The notes beneath the pieces were generated by a model. That model was not told the DNA's origin. It did not search any database and saw only the letters and a program-made list of their open reading frames with translations. Below, piece by piece: positions 54,440 to 63,947 of a DNA stretch of 64,000 bases. Position 1 is the stretch's first letter. Every line of letters starts with the position of its first letter. Made by a program: the position numbers and the translations under genes. Origin of the DNA: an uncultured Spartobacteria bacterium (GTDB taxonomy: Bacteria; Verrucomicrobiota; Verrucomicrobiia; Chthoniobacterales; Chthoniobacteraceae); contig CAIRYQ010000018.1 in NCBI GenBank assembly GCA_903882875.1, forward strand, positions 1 to 64,000, read 5' to 3'.

Positions 54440-57037
54440 CTATTTCGCATCATCCGCGTCGCCCGCCAGCACCCACGCGCGGCGCACGGGCGCGGGCATC
54501 GGACTGTTCGCTCCGCGGATGTTGCGCCATATCACTTCGTTCAGCAGCAGATCGTCGGCGGCGTCCTCCTTTGTGAGATCCATCGTGGCCGTCTCCTTCA
54601 CTCCCCACGCGGTTTTCTTCGTGATCTCGTTCATGTCGGCCTTCGGAATCTTGTGCTCGTACGGTCGAAGGTCTGGATTTTCACGGAAGCTCGCGAACAT
54701 CGGCATCGCGAGCGCATCGAACTGCGACATCGGTTTCATGCCGAGGATGAGTTCGATCGTCCGCAGCATCGAGGCCGTCGAGTACAGCGTGCTGTCGAGC
54801 CCGCGGCCGCGCGTGTAGGGCGAGATCGCAAAGGCGATCGTGCGGTGCGCGTCCACGTGGTCGGGGCCGTTCTGCGCGTCGTCCTCGACGCAGAAAATCA
54901 CGGTGCTCGCCCAGAACTTCGACTTGCTCACCGCCTCGACAAGCATGCCAAAGCCGAGATCATTGTCGGCAAGGTGCGCGACAGGCGTGGGCTTGCCGGG
55001 GCTCGCGCCGCTCGTGTGATCGTTCGGCAGGCGCACGATTTGCAGCCGCGGCATTTCGCCCTCCTGTTCAAAACGCCGAAGCTCGGAAATGAAACGCTCT
55101 GCGCGCTTCACGTCGGGATACGTCATGTCGAACGTGTGGTACTCCGGATCAATGTGTCCCTCAAGCCCCTTCACTTTCGCCTTGCCGGGCTCCCCATTTT
55201 TCGGGCTCGTCGTGAACTCGCCATAGCTGCGAAAGCTCACGCCGTCCACCGCCGCGCGATCCCATAGGTAGCCGCCGGCAGGCGCGGCGATCGGAAACAC
55301 GCCCTCGCTCGGATACGGGAATTTCTTCGAAGCGCCATGCCCGTAATTCATCGGCCACGACTTCTCCACGAAGTCTGTCGCATACGCCGCCATGCTCCAC
55401 TCGTGCCCGTCGGCGCTCACTTCGCTCTCGACGTAAAAATTGTCGAGCGTCACAAAATCGCGGGCGAGCGCGTGATGGTTCGGCGTCACGTCCTCGCCGA
55501 AAATGCAGAGCGAAGGATCGCCGTTTCCGCGCCCAAGATCGCCGAGCACCTGATCAAACGTGCGGTTCTCCTTGATGATGTAGATCACATGTTTGATCGG
55601 CGAAGCATCGCCGGCCTTGCGAGGGATCGGGTTCCCCTTCAGCGCCGCCGCCTCGATTTTCTGCGCGATCTCCGGCATGCACGAATAGGCGATCGCGCTC
55701 TGCTTTTTCAATTCCGCCGCAAGCTCATCCTCCTCGGTCGGCAACTGCACGACGCTGATCGTGCCTTGCAAAATCGCGCCGATGTACTCTGAGACGCCCA
55801 CCGGAACCTTCGCGTTCTCCGACGGTACGAAGTGCCGGTTCGCGCGGCTCACGACGCCCTTGCCGTTTGCGATCAGCAGCCGCCCGCCCTTCGCCGCGCG
55901 CACGCTCGTGGGATACCAGCCGCTCGGGATGAAGCCGAGCGAACGCGAGTGGCCGGGCTTCTCGATTTCAAACACGGCGACCGTGTTGATGTTCGCGTTC
56001 GCGACGAAGAGGCGTTCGCCGTTCGGCGAAATCGCGAGCGAGTTCGGCGTGTTTCCCGGAGGCGCGTCGGGCGTGAGTTCCGCCACGAGCGTCTCGATGG
56101 TCTTGCCGCTCGCGACATCAATCACCGAGACCGAGTTGCGGTTCGCATTCGCGACAAAGAGCTGCGCGCCGTCCTTCGAGAGCACCATCTCGTTCGGATG
56201 CTCCTCCGCTTTCCAGCGCGCGGTTTCCGTCCACGTTTTCAGATCAATGACTGCCACCTGCGCCTGCGCCCAGAGGCTCACGTAGAGCCGCTCGCGTTTC
56301 TCATCGAGCACGCACGCGTACGGAAAGGGCGCGTCCTTGCCCGTCGTATCGAGGATCGCCTCGGCGCGCTTCGTGATGCTCGGATCATCCGTCGGGGCGC
56401 CCTGACGCGGCGCGACCTTTCCGATCGACCCCGGCGCGGCGAGCGCGAGATCGCTCACCTCTGCGGCTTCCGCACCACCGACGCCAAGACGTACGCGGCT
56501 CACCGTCTGCCCCCACACATTCGCGACGTAGATCACCGAGCCGTCGCCGGAGATTGCGAGGCCGCACGGCACGCCGCGGCTCGTCTTTGCGCGCAGCGAA
56601 ATCTCCGCCGGCTCGTTGAGATAGCCGTCCTTGAACTTGAAAATATGCAGCACCTCGTCGCCCGCTCCGCTGCACACGACGCGCGTTCCATCCGGTGAAA
56701 ATGCGATGCCGTAAAACGCCTCGTGCAGATTCACGCGCGACACGATTTTTCCCGTACTCACGTCGAGGATCTGCACCTCGTGCTGGCCGTAGCCGCAGTG
56801 TAAAATCGCCGCGAACTTCGAGTCAGGGCTCAGCACCATGCTCGCGGGAAAATCGCCGACGACGACCTGCTTCCCCGCAGGCCGCAGCCGCCACTGGTTC
56901 GGCAGCAGCACCGCGCCATCCGCCTGCGGTCCGGGCACCTCGGGTCTGGATTTCTCCGGCTTCGGCGCGGCGACGCGCGGAGGCTCTGCAAACGCGTTGA
57001 TCGAGGAGAGAAGGATTGCGGGGAGGATGCGTTTCAT
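54440..57037 (-). CDS. Secreted YncE-like propeller fused to a phosphoesterase
   Basis: About 865 residues from ATG 57037, giving a signal peptide (ILPAILLSSINAFA). Residues about 50-440 are a YncE/lactonase-like seven-bladed propeller (KFAAILHCGYGQHEVQILDVSTGKIVSRVNL, RLFVANANINTVAVFEI). The remainder is a phosphoesterase of the PlcC/acid-phosphatase type (VIYIIKENRTFDQVLGDL, FYVESEVSADGHEW, FCVEDDAQNGPDHVDAHRT). The two-domain design is common in PVC bacteria. Should release phosphate from esters in the periplasm. Confidence 0.87.
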   Translation of the reverse strand: MKRILPAILLSSINAFAEPPRVAAPKPEKSRPEVPGPQADGAVLLPNQWRLRPAGKQVVVGDFPASMVLSPDSKFAAILHCGYGQHEVQILDVSTGKIVSRVNLHEAFYGIAFSPDGTRVVCSGAGDEVLHIFKFKDGYLNEPAEISLRAKTSRGVPCGLAISGDGSVIYVANVWGQTVSRVRLGVGGAEAAEVSDLALAAPGSIGKVAPRQGAPTDDPSITKRAEAILDTTGKDAPFPYACVLDEKRERLYVSLWAQAQVAVIDLKTWTETARWKAEEHPNEMVLSKDGAQLFVANANRNSVSVIDVASGKTIETLVAELTPDAPPGNTPNSLAISPNGERLFVANANINTVAVFEIEKPGHSRSLGFIPSGWYPTSVRAAKGGRLLIANGKGVVSRANRHFVPSENAKVPVGVSEYIGAILQGTISVVQLPTEEDELAAELKKQSAIAYSCMPEIAQKIEAAALKGNPIPRKAGDASPIKHVIYIIKENRTFDQVLGDLGRGNGDPSLCIFGEDVTPNHHALARDFVTLDNFYVESEVSADGHEWSMAAYATDFVEKSWPMNYGHGASKKFPYPSEGVFPIAAPAGGYLWDRAAVDGVSFRSYGEFTTSPKNGEPGKAKVKGLEGHIDPEYHTFDMTYPDVKRAERFISELRRFEQEGEMPRLQIVRLPNDHTSGASPGKPTPVAHLADNDLGFGMLVEAVSKSKFWASTVIFCVEDDAQNGPDHVDAHRTIAFAISPYTRGRGLDSTLYSTASMLRTIELILGMKPMSQFDALAMPMFASFRENPDLRPYEHKIPKADMNEITKKTAWGVKETATMDLTKEDAADDLLLNEVIWRNIRGANSPMPAPVRRAWVLAGDADDAK

Positions 57038-57149
57038 CGCCGCGCTTGTCGCCGGAAGATCCGTGTGCGGCAAGAAATCCGAACGGGGCGGATCGCTCCG
57101 CCGTGTGCGCCTTGACGAATCCCCCACCCGCCGCGACAAACGCCGCACC

Positions 57150-57830
57150 TTGGAAAAGACCCTGCTACTCTTCGACATTGACGGCACGCTCATCACCGGC
57201 GGCGGCTGCGGCGAACGGTCGCTGCGCCTCGCGGTGCTCGACACATTCGGCGTGCATGACGATCTGCGCGACATCGAGATTGCAGGCCGTACCGACACCC
57301 GCATCGCGCGGCAGCTCCTCCGCAAATACGGCCGAGCGGAGACGGGCACCGCAATTTCCGGACTGCTCGAAAACTACCTGCGCCACCTTCCCGTGCTGCT
57401 GCGCACGACGCAAGGCCGCCTGCTGCCAGGCGTGGAATCGCTCCTCGCCATGCTGCAACCGCGCAGCGACGTGGTGCTCGGCCTGCTCACCGGCAATCTC
57501 GCGCGCGGCGCGGAGCACAAGCTCTCGCACTTCGGTGTCTGGAAATATTTCGGCTTCGGCGCGTTCGCGGACGATCACCACGAGCGCGACAAGCTCGGTC
57601 CGTTCGCGCTTGCCCGCGCCCGCGAGCGCGGGCACGCCGTCGCCTTGTCGCGGACATTTGTGATCGGCGACACGCCTCACGACATTTCCTGTGCGCGCGC
57701 CATTGGCGCAAAGGCGGTCGCGGTAGCCACGGGCGTCTTCCGCACGGATCAGCTCGCGCCGCACACGCCGGACTTCCTGCTCGAAGACCTCGGCAACATT
57801 CCCGCAACGCTCCGCGCGCTCGGGCTCTGA
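57150..57830 (+). CDS. HAD-superfamily hydrolase (phosphoglycolate phosphatase-like)
   Basis: About 226 residues from a TTG at 57150 (LEKTLLLFDIDGTLITGG); an ATG at 57027 would overlap the divergent phosphoesterase start. HAD motifs are FDIDGTL, GLLTGN, and IGDTPHDISCARAIGAK, with a four-helix cap between motifs I and II. The substrate is probably a small phosphate ester. Confidence 0.85.
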   Translation: MEKTLLLFDIDGTLITGGGCGERSLRLAVLDTFGVHDDLRDIEIAGRTDTRIARQLLRKYGRAETGTAISGLLENYLRHLPVLLRTTQGRLLPGVESLLAMLQPRSDVVLGLLTGNLARGAEHKLSHFGVWKYFGFGAFADDHHERDKLGPFALARARERGHAVALSRTFVIGDTPHDISCARAIGAKAVAVATGVFRTDQLAPHTPDFLLEDLGNIPATLRALGL

Positions 57831-57832
57831 CA

Positions 57833-58336
57833 TCAGCCGCGCGGCGGCGCGTCGTCACGGCCCTGCTCGGAGAGCTTCGGGAACTTGCGGTGGAGGAATT
57901 TTTCCAGCGGCTTGCCGAACACGAGGATCACGAGGGTGAGACCCACGCCGAGCAGCGCCACTTTCCACATCCCCGCACCGCACAGCACGCCGAGCGTGGC
58001 CGTGAGCCAGATGGTCGCCGCCGTCGTGATGCCATGCACCTGCGTGCCGCTCGTGTCGCGGAGAATCACGCCCGCGCCGAGGAAGCCGATGCCCGTGATG
58101 ATTCCCTGCATCGCGCGGCTGATGACATCGGCCTGGTGCACGCTGTCCGAACCCGACGCGATGCCGACGCCCGCGAGGACGAGCAGCGCCGAACCGAGCG
58201 ACACGAGCGCATTCGTGCGCAGTCCGGCGGGCTTGCCTTTCAATTCGCGGTTCAGACCGAGCACCGCGCCCGCGAGCGTTGCGCTGCCGAGGCGCAGTAC
58301 GATTTCCTGCCAGCCGAGTGTTTGGAAAATGTCCAT
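57833..58336 (-). CDS. MgtC/SapB-family membrane protein
   Basis: 167 residues with four or five membrane helices. The family's LNRELKGKPAGLRTNALVSLGSALLVL, FLGAGVILRD and HGITTAATIWLTATLGVLCGAGMW segments are all present. The C-terminal cytoplasmic domain of pathogen MgtC is missing, as in most SapB-type members. Linked to magnesium stress in some bacteria; here unproven. Its stop converges with the HAD gene. Confidence 0.9.
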   Translation of the reverse strand: MDIFQTLGWQEIVLRLGSATLAGAVLGLNRELKGKPAGLRTNALVSLGSALLVLAGVGIASGSDSVHQADVISRAMQGIITGIGFLGAGVILRDTSGTQVHGITTAATIWLTATLGVLCGAGMWKVALLGVGLTLVILVFGKPLEKFLHRKFPKLSEQGRDDAPPRG

Positions 58337-58439
58337 GAGTGTCTGCGTTCAGTTGATTCTGCCTGTCACCTGTGCGGCGCTGGGGAAGCTCATCGTGCTG
58401 CGAGAATATGCGCGCCGTGCCGCGAGTAAACCGGCGATT

Positions 58440-60800
58440 TCACCGTGAGCGCGGCTCGACTCCGAGCAGGTGCCGCACGAGGAAATCCGCGCGGCGCCTG
58501 CTGCCGTATGCGCTCTCCGCCGCGCCGTGGTCGCTGCCGGTGATGATGCACAGGTCAAAGTCCTTGTTCGCCTTTTCGAGCGCGTTCACGACCTGCATCG
58601 TGCTCGCGGGATCCACATTCGTGTCCATCTCGCCGACGATGAGCAACAGCTTGCCGTTGAGTTTCGCGGCGTGTGTGACGTTGGAATTCTCCGCATACCA
58701 CGGGCCGACTTCGCCGAGCCATGCCTCGTTCCACCAGATCTTGTCCATGCGGTTGTCGTGACAGCCGCAGTCGGCGACGCCGACTTCGTAGAAGTCGCCG
58801 TGGTGCAGCAGGCCCGCGAGCGCGTTCTGCCCGCCCGCGCTGCCGCCGTAGATGCCGACGCGCGTGAGGTCCATCCACGGGCGCGTCGCGACGGCCGCGC
58901 GCATCCACGCGATGCGGTCGGGGAAGCCGGCGTCCTTGAGGTTGCGCCACGCGACGTCGTGGAATGCGCGCGAGCGCCAGTTCGTGCCCATGCCGTCAAT
59001 CTGCACGACGATGAAGCCCAGCTCCGCGATCGCGTGCTGGCGCTGCTGGCGTCCCCATTCCTTCGGGACGAAGTAGCCGTGCGGCCCGGCGTAGATTTCC
59101 TCGACGACGGGATATTTCTTCGCCGGATCAAAATCGGACGGCTTGATGATGACGCCGAAGATGTCCGTCTTCCCGTCGCGCCCCTTCGCGGTAAAACGCT
59201 CGGGCGTCGTCCAGCCGCTCGCGGTGAGCGCGGACGCGTCCGCCTTTTCCAAAGTGCAGACAAGCTTGCCAGTCTCCGCGTTGCGCAGCTCGGTGACGGG
59301 CGGCAAATCCACGCGCGAATACGTGTCCACGATCCAGCGGCCATTCGGCGAGAGCACGGGGTCGCTGCTGCCGCTCTTGCCAATTTTTGAGGCGTGCGTG
59401 CCGTCGCCGTCGGTGAGCAGCGTGAAGCCGCTGCCGTCGAAATTCACGCGCGCGAAGTGGACGAAATACGGATCCTGATCCGGCTTGATGCCGGCGACGC
59501 GCAGCCAGAGCTGGCGCTTCTCCTCGTCCACGCGCACGACGCCGCGCACGACCCACTCGCCACGCGTGATTTGGTTTTTCAATGCGCCGGTTTTCGCATC
59601 GAAAAGGTAGAGGTGATTCCAGCCATCGCGCTCGCTCGCCCACAATAGTTCGCTGGTCGCGTCGAGCCAGCGGAGCCACGTCTTCTGCGAGTAGTCCACA
59701 AAGGTCGCCGATTTTTCCTCGACGAGGGTGCGCGACTTGCCCTCGCGATCCACCGCGACGATGCGCAGGATCTGGTGGCCGCGTTCATTGTAGAGGAATG
59801 TGAGCTGCGACGAATCCGCCTGCCAGCGCAGGTCCGTGATGCTCCACGGCTTCGCGAATAGCGCGTCGTCCACGGCGACGGGCGCGCGCTTTTCCAGGTC
59901 GAACAACACGGGCCGCTCATGGCGGATGCGGTCGCCGGGCTTGAGATACTGGTGCGCGTGGAGCTTTGGCTGCACCTGATCCTTCGGCGACGACTCGATG
60001 AAATGCACGAGGTGCTCCTGCTCAGGCCGCACTTGAAGGCAGACTGCGCGCTTGCCGTCCGGCGAGACGAGCACGGGCTCGCGATACGCGTCGTCCTTCG
60101 TGCCGTCGCGCGTGAGCTGCGTCTCCTCGCCGGAGTCGCGGTGCTTGAGCCACACGTTGAAGTCGCGCACGAATGCGCGCAGCGGAGATTGCGGATGGCG
60201 GATTGCGGATTGCGGATCTTTTGATCCGGCGCGTTTCTCTTCACTTCGCGCCTTTGCGTCTTTGCGCGAGCCATCAATCAACGCCTCTCCCCCGCCCTCG
60301 CGCGCCTCGATGACATCGAGCCGCTCGTGCGCCTCGTTCTCCACTACCCACACATGCCCGGCGAATGTGTGCTGCCGGAATTGATCCCCCGGCTTGATGG
60401 TCGCGTACTTTTTCCGCCCGCCCGATGTGGTCATCCACCAGCACACCGCGTTGCTGTCGGTCTTGTTGATAAATGTGATGGACGTCTCCACGTCACTCGG
60501 CCCGCTCGCGTGCGGCTCGGCGAGTTGCTCGGGCTTCGTCGCGTCCGCCGGCGGCTCGTAGCCGGCGCGGCGCTCGCCCTTCACGCAGTCCACGAATACG
60601 TTCTCAAATCTCCCCGGCGCGATCTCGACGCGGTACCAGAACGAATCTCCGCCCTGCAGCCAGTGCGGCTCGACGCGCGCCCGGAAAACTTTGCCCTCCG
60701 TCCGCTTTCCAAGCGATGCGGCGCGTTCATAGTCCGCCTTCGTGCCTTGTGCAAATGCGGCGGAAGTGGCGACGAATGCGAGTGCGAGACGGAGGAACAT
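58440..60800 (-). CDS. Secreted S9-family prolyl oligopeptidase-like peptidase (DPP4 type)
   Basis: About 786 residues from ATG 60800, with a signal peptide (FLRLALAFVATSAAFAQ). N-terminal DPP4-like propeller, then the alpha/beta hydrolase domain: nucleophile in GIYGGSAGGQNAL, Asp in VGEMDTNVDP and His in GSDHGAAES. Cuts dipeptides or oligopeptides, often after proline, outside the cytoplasm. About 30 residues in the N-terminal region (GSRKDAKARSEEKR through AIRHPQSPL) are encoded by repeat-type DNA, an apparent in-frame insertion. Confidence 0.9.
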   Translation of the reverse strand: MFLRLALAFVATSAAFAQGTKADYERAASLGKRTEGKVFRARVEPHWLQGGDSFWYRVEIAPGRFENVFVDCVKGERRAGYEPPADATKPEQLAEPHASGPSDVETSITFINKTDSNAVCWWMTTSGGRKKYATIKPGDQFRQHTFAGHVWVVENEAHERLDVIEAREGGGEALIDGSRKDAKARSEEKRAGSKDPQSAIRHPQSPLRAFVRDFNVWLKHRDSGEETQLTRDGTKDDAYREPVLVSPDGKRAVCLQVRPEQEHLVHFIESSPKDQVQPKLHAHQYLKPGDRIRHERPVLFDLEKRAPVAVDDALFAKPWSITDLRWQADSSQLTFLYNERGHQILRIVAVDREGKSRTLVEEKSATFVDYSQKTWLRWLDATSELLWASERDGWNHLYLFDAKTGALKNQITRGEWVVRGVVRVDEEKRQLWLRVAGIKPDQDPYFVHFARVNFDGSGFTLLTDGDGTHASKIGKSGSSDPVLSPNGRWIVDTYSRVDLPPVTELRNAETGKLVCTLEKADASALTASGWTTPERFTAKGRDGKTDIFGVIIKPSDFDPAKKYPVVEEIYAGPHGYFVPKEWGRQQRQHAIAELGFIVVQIDGMGTNWRSRAFHDVAWRNLKDAGFPDRIAWMRAAVATRPWMDLTRVGIYGGSAGGQNALAGLLHHGDFYEVGVADCGCHDNRMDKIWWNEAWLGEVGPWYAENSNVTHAAKLNGKLLLIVGEMDTNVDPASTMQVVNALEKANKDFDLCIITGSDHGAAESAYGSRRRADFLVRHLLGVEPRSR
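60184..60280. repeat. Extragenic-type repeat inserted in frame in the peptidase gene
   Basis: Contains four heptamers (ATTGCGG, ATGGCGG, ATTGCGG, ATTGCGG at 60188-60215) and CTTCGCGCCTTTGCGT (60244-60259), which also occurs at 43478-43493 outside any gene. The first part matches the array at 1251-1278. Confidence 0.75.
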
Positions 60801-60884
60801 GGGTGCGATTTTGCCACGAAGATATTCGCAAACAAGCGGCGGAAAACCGCCTCGCCTCCTGCCGTCGGCGGCCACGCTTCCAAA

Positions 60885-62063
60885 TCACACGCCCGCGCGT
60901 TCGAGCATGCTCGCGAGCACCTTCGTCGCCTCGAAATATTCCGCGGCGATTTCAAACGCCGCGCGGCTGTGCGCCTTGTAGTCGGCATTGATGGCACGTA
61001 CGTGTTCCTTGATTTCATCCACCGTGCGGAACGCGAGCAGCCCCTTTTCACCGCCGTAGATTTTCGTGAAGCCGGTCTCCTGCGTAATCACCGGCCGCCC
61101 CGCGGCGAGGTAGCACGCCGTGCGGTCGCTGAACCAGCCTGTGTTCAGCCGCGCATACACGTCCTTCGCCACCGTGTACTCGCCCTTCGACGCCTGAATG
61201 TAGTCTCGATACTGGTCGAAATTGATGCTGATCCCCACCGGGCTGCTGAAGCGCCAGCGGTTCTTCCGGAAAATCTCCTGCGTCTCGCGATCCTTGATCG
61301 TCGTCGCGAGTTCGAACTCCTCGCCGGAGATCAGCGGCGCCTCCACGAATTTCAAAAATTCGAGCGACTTGCTCCACAGGTACGTCGAGCCGCGCCACTC
61401 CACGTCCTTCGTCCCGGCGGTGTTCCAGTTTGCGATCGAGGTGAAAAGCGCCGCGGTGTCCGGCTGCGATGAGGTCTTCCACAGGTCGGTCACGACGGGC
61501 TGGCGCGTCGGCAGCCATTTCAAATCGTGCAGCGGCACGGGGAAGAATTCGCTGCCCACGAGTTCCCCGAATGTGAACAGCGCGTGATGCCGTTTCAGGT
61601 ACGGCAGCGTGTTCGGCTTCCCTTGATCCACCCGGATCTGCTCGATGCCGGGATCGCTCTCCACGTAGAGAATCCGGTTGTTCTGGAGGATGTCGTCGTT
61701 GAATTCCTGCGCTCCGCAGACGTTCACAATCGCATCGGCCTCGCGGTAAAGTTCGAGCATCCGCTGTTTCGGGAGTCCCGCGGTCGGCTGGTCGGGGAGC
61801 TGGCGCTGGCAGAAGCACCAGCGATCCTTGAAGCCGTGTTTTTCTGCAAGTTCGCGCAGCGTCTTCGCGGCGTACGTGAAATCGGTTCCCCACTCGAACG
61901 TCTCAGGGTTGTAGCTCGGATTCAGCGTGTCCTCAATGTAGTACACCTCGTGCCCGAGGCGCTGGAGGCCGACGATGTAGTGGATGTGCTGCCAGACGAC
62001 ACCCGCGATCGGCATCTGCCCCATGAAACCCATCGCGATGATTTTCTTTTTTTCCATGTTCAA
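60885..62063 (-). CDS. Glycosyltransferase-like protein
   Basis: 392 residues. Rossmann-like N-terminus (IAMGFMGQMPIAGVVWQHIHYIVGLQRLGHEVYYIED) and C-terminal NTGWFSDRTACYLAAGRPVITQETGF, the donor-binding pattern of GT-B enzymes. The fit to a CgeB-type family is moderate. The acceptor is unknown. It is next to a hexapeptide acyltransferase (3 bp apart), a pairing common in surface-glycan loci. Confidence 0.75.
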   Translation of the reverse strand: MNMEKKKIIAMGFMGQMPIAGVVWQHIHYIVGLQRLGHEVYYIEDTLNPSYNPETFEWGTDFTYAAKTLRELAEKHGFKDRWCFCQRQLPDQPTAGLPKQRMLELYREADAIVNVCGAQEFNDDILQNNRILYVESDPGIEQIRVDQGKPNTLPYLKRHHALFTFGELVGSEFFPVPLHDLKWLPTRQPVVTDLWKTSSQPDTAALFTSIANWNTAGTKDVEWRGSTYLWSKSLEFLKFVEAPLISGEEFELATTIKDRETQEIFRKNRWRFSSPVGISINFDQYRDYIQASKGEYTVAKDVYARLNTGWFSDRTACYLAAGRPVITQETGFTKIYGGEKGLLAFRTVDEIKEHVRAINADYKAHSRAAFEIAAEYFEATKVLASMLERAGV

Positions 62064-62066
62064 AAA

Positions 62067-62663
62067 TTACTCAGGAACCCGCTTCGCAAACCGCGCCGGA
62101 TTGCCCGCGACGATGGTGCCCGCAGGCACGTTCTTCGTCACGACCGCGCCTGCCGCGACGACCGCATTGTCGCCGATGGTCACGCCCTTGAGCACGATCG
62201 CATTCATGCCGATCCACACGTTGTTGCCGATCTTCACCGGCCTCGATCGCACCGCTTCGAGCGGACGCGCTGGCTTGTTTCCGAAATAGGGCGCGAGCGC
62301 CTCCGCATCAATTTTCCGCTGCGCCGCGCCGACGGGATGAAAGTCGCTGTCCGCGATTCCCACGCCCCACGAGATGAGGCAGTGCGAGCCGATCTCCACG
62401 CGCGTGTCCGAAGTGATCAGCGCGCCGACCATGAGCGTGAAATCGCCGACCGTCACATGGGCATCCGCCGCCACGGCAAACTGGCACGCGGCATACACGC
62501 TCACATGGTTTCCAAACTCGATCGCCGGCTGCCGCCTGCCCTTGAAATGCAGGAAGCACTGCGCGCTCTCGCAATAGAAGCCTTCGCCCCACGTCACGTT
62601 CTCCGGGATGCGACGAGGCGACCAGTCGTGCTCGATGGTGCGGTCAGGGCGGACATTGCTCAT
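62067..62663 (-). CDS. Left-handed beta-helix (hexapeptide) acyltransferase
   Basis: 198 residues from ATG 62663. Hexapeptide repeats make up the centre ([36 protein letters not shown]) and the end ([49 protein letters not shown]). Likely an O-acetyltransferase of the maltose/serine/chloramphenicol class, modifying a surface sugar with the adjacent glycosyltransferase. Confidence 0.88.
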   Translation of the reverse strand: MSNVRPDRTIEHDWSPRRIPENVTWGEGFYCESAQCFLHFKGRRQPAIEFGNHVSVYAACQFAVAADAHVTVGDFTLMVGALITSDTRVEIGSHCLISWGVGIADSDFHPVGAAQRKIDAEALAPYFGNKPARPLEAVRSRPVKIGNNVWIGMNAIVLKGVTIGDNAVVAAGAVVTKNVPAGTIVAGNPARFAKRVPE

Positions 62664-62853
62664 GCGGCGGAGATAGCGGACGCGGCGCACGACGCAAACA
62701 CGGAACTTTCACAGCAGCACAAGCGACCGGAAAAAATGCGCGCCGCGAAACTGTCACATCCGTCTTGCAATGCGCGGATTGACACGCCGGGGGGAGCGAT
62801 TACAGGAGCGTCCCAATCTTCTTCCAACAACAATCGGCATCCACCCTCAGCCT

Positions 62854-63804
62854 GTGAAACTCCAGAAAATCTCGATCCTCACCGCCGGAATTCTTTCCAC
62901 GCTTCTCGTGGGAAATGTGCATGCCGGACTCGTAATCAACGCGACTTTCGCCAGTTCGATCACGGGCGATGCGAATGCGTCCGCGATCGAGGCGGGCATC
63001 AACGCGGCGATCTCGCGGGTTCAAAACGCGATCGCCAGCAACGTCACCGTCAACATCACCTTCCAGGAAGGCGGCGGACTCGGAGGCAGCAGCACCTACA
63101 TCGGTTCCATCCCTTACAGCGCCTACCTGAATGCGCTCCAGACGCAACAGGTCATCTCGGCGAACGACACGAAGGCCATCGCCTCCCTGCCAGCCGGACC
63201 GAACAATCCCGTGAATGGCAATTCCGACGTGTTCCTCACCACGCCGCTTCTGCGGGCGCTGGGCTTCAGTGCTTCGGTCGCATCGGACAGCACGATCACC
63301 TTGAACACGTCCATCATGAACCTCTCCCGTACGGGGGCGCAAAACGGCAGCTTCTACGATTTGCAGGCGGTCGCCGCGCAGGAGATTGACGAGGTGCTCG
63401 GCATCGGCGGACCAGGCTCGGCACTGCCCAGCCTCACCGGCGCGGTCGGGGTGCTGGATCTGTTCCGCTACAGCGCCGCCGGCGTTCGGAGCTTCACCAC
63501 GAGTTCAAGCGCCACGTCCTATTTTTCCATTGATGGCGGTGTCACCGACATTGTGGGTTTCAATCAGGCTGGCGGCGGTTCCGACTACTCCGACTGGGCG
63601 AGCACCGGGACAAAGCGTGTGCAGGACGCCTACGGCACGCCCGGCGCGGACGTTGACATCGGTTCCGCGGAACTCACCGCACTCGATGTAGTCGGTTACG
63701 ATCTCGTCCCGGTGCCGGAGCCCGCCAGCATTTCGATATTCTTCGCCGCCGCGCTCGGCACCGTGGGGATGCTGACGCGCAAGCGCGGACGCGCACAGGC
63801 GTAG
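62854..63804 (+). CDS. PEP-CTERM-anchored NF038122-like metalloprotease with altered zinc motif
   Basis: About 316 residues from GTG 62854, which starts a signal peptide (ISILTAGILSTLLVGNVHA). The body includes LQAVAAQEIDEVLGIGG, where relatives have HEIDEVLG; the expected zinc His is Gln (CAG). The C-terminus is a standard PEP-CTERM signal: VPVPEPAS, a hydrophobic helix, and KRGRAQA. It would be anchored by an exosortase. TTGACA at 62779-62784 may be part of its promoter. Without the His it is probably not a working protease. Confidence 0.8.
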   Translation: MKLQKISILTAGILSTLLVGNVHAGLVINATFASSITGDANASAIEAGINAAISRVQNAIASNVTVNITFQEGGGLGGSSTYIGSIPYSAYLNALQTQQVISANDTKAIASLPAGPNNPVNGNSDVFLTTPLLRALGFSASVASDSTITLNTSIMNLSRTGAQNGSFYDLQAVAAQEIDEVLGIGGPGSALPSLTGAVGVLDLFRYSAAGVRSFTTSSSATSYFSIDGGVTDIVGFNQAGGGSDYSDWASTGTKRVQDAYGTPGADVDIGSAELTALDVVGYDLVPVPEPASISIFFAAALGTVGMLTRKRGRAQA

Positions 63805-63830
63805 CCGCGCGAACTGCGCCGTCGCACCTC

Positions 63831-63859
63831 CCGATCCGGTTCGCCACCGGATCGGTTTT
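63831..63859 (+). terminator. Terminator after the PEP-CTERM gene
   Basis: CCGATCCGGT, five-base loop TCGCC, ACCGGATCGG, then TTTT. Perfect ten-base stem 27 bp past the stop. Confidence 0.85.
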
Positions 63860-63947
63860 GGCATGGGCCGTTGCCTCGCAGTCTTCACTCCGCCGCATTG
63901 GAAAAAACGTGCATATGCGCTACTTTCACGCACTTTTTCACAAGCAA

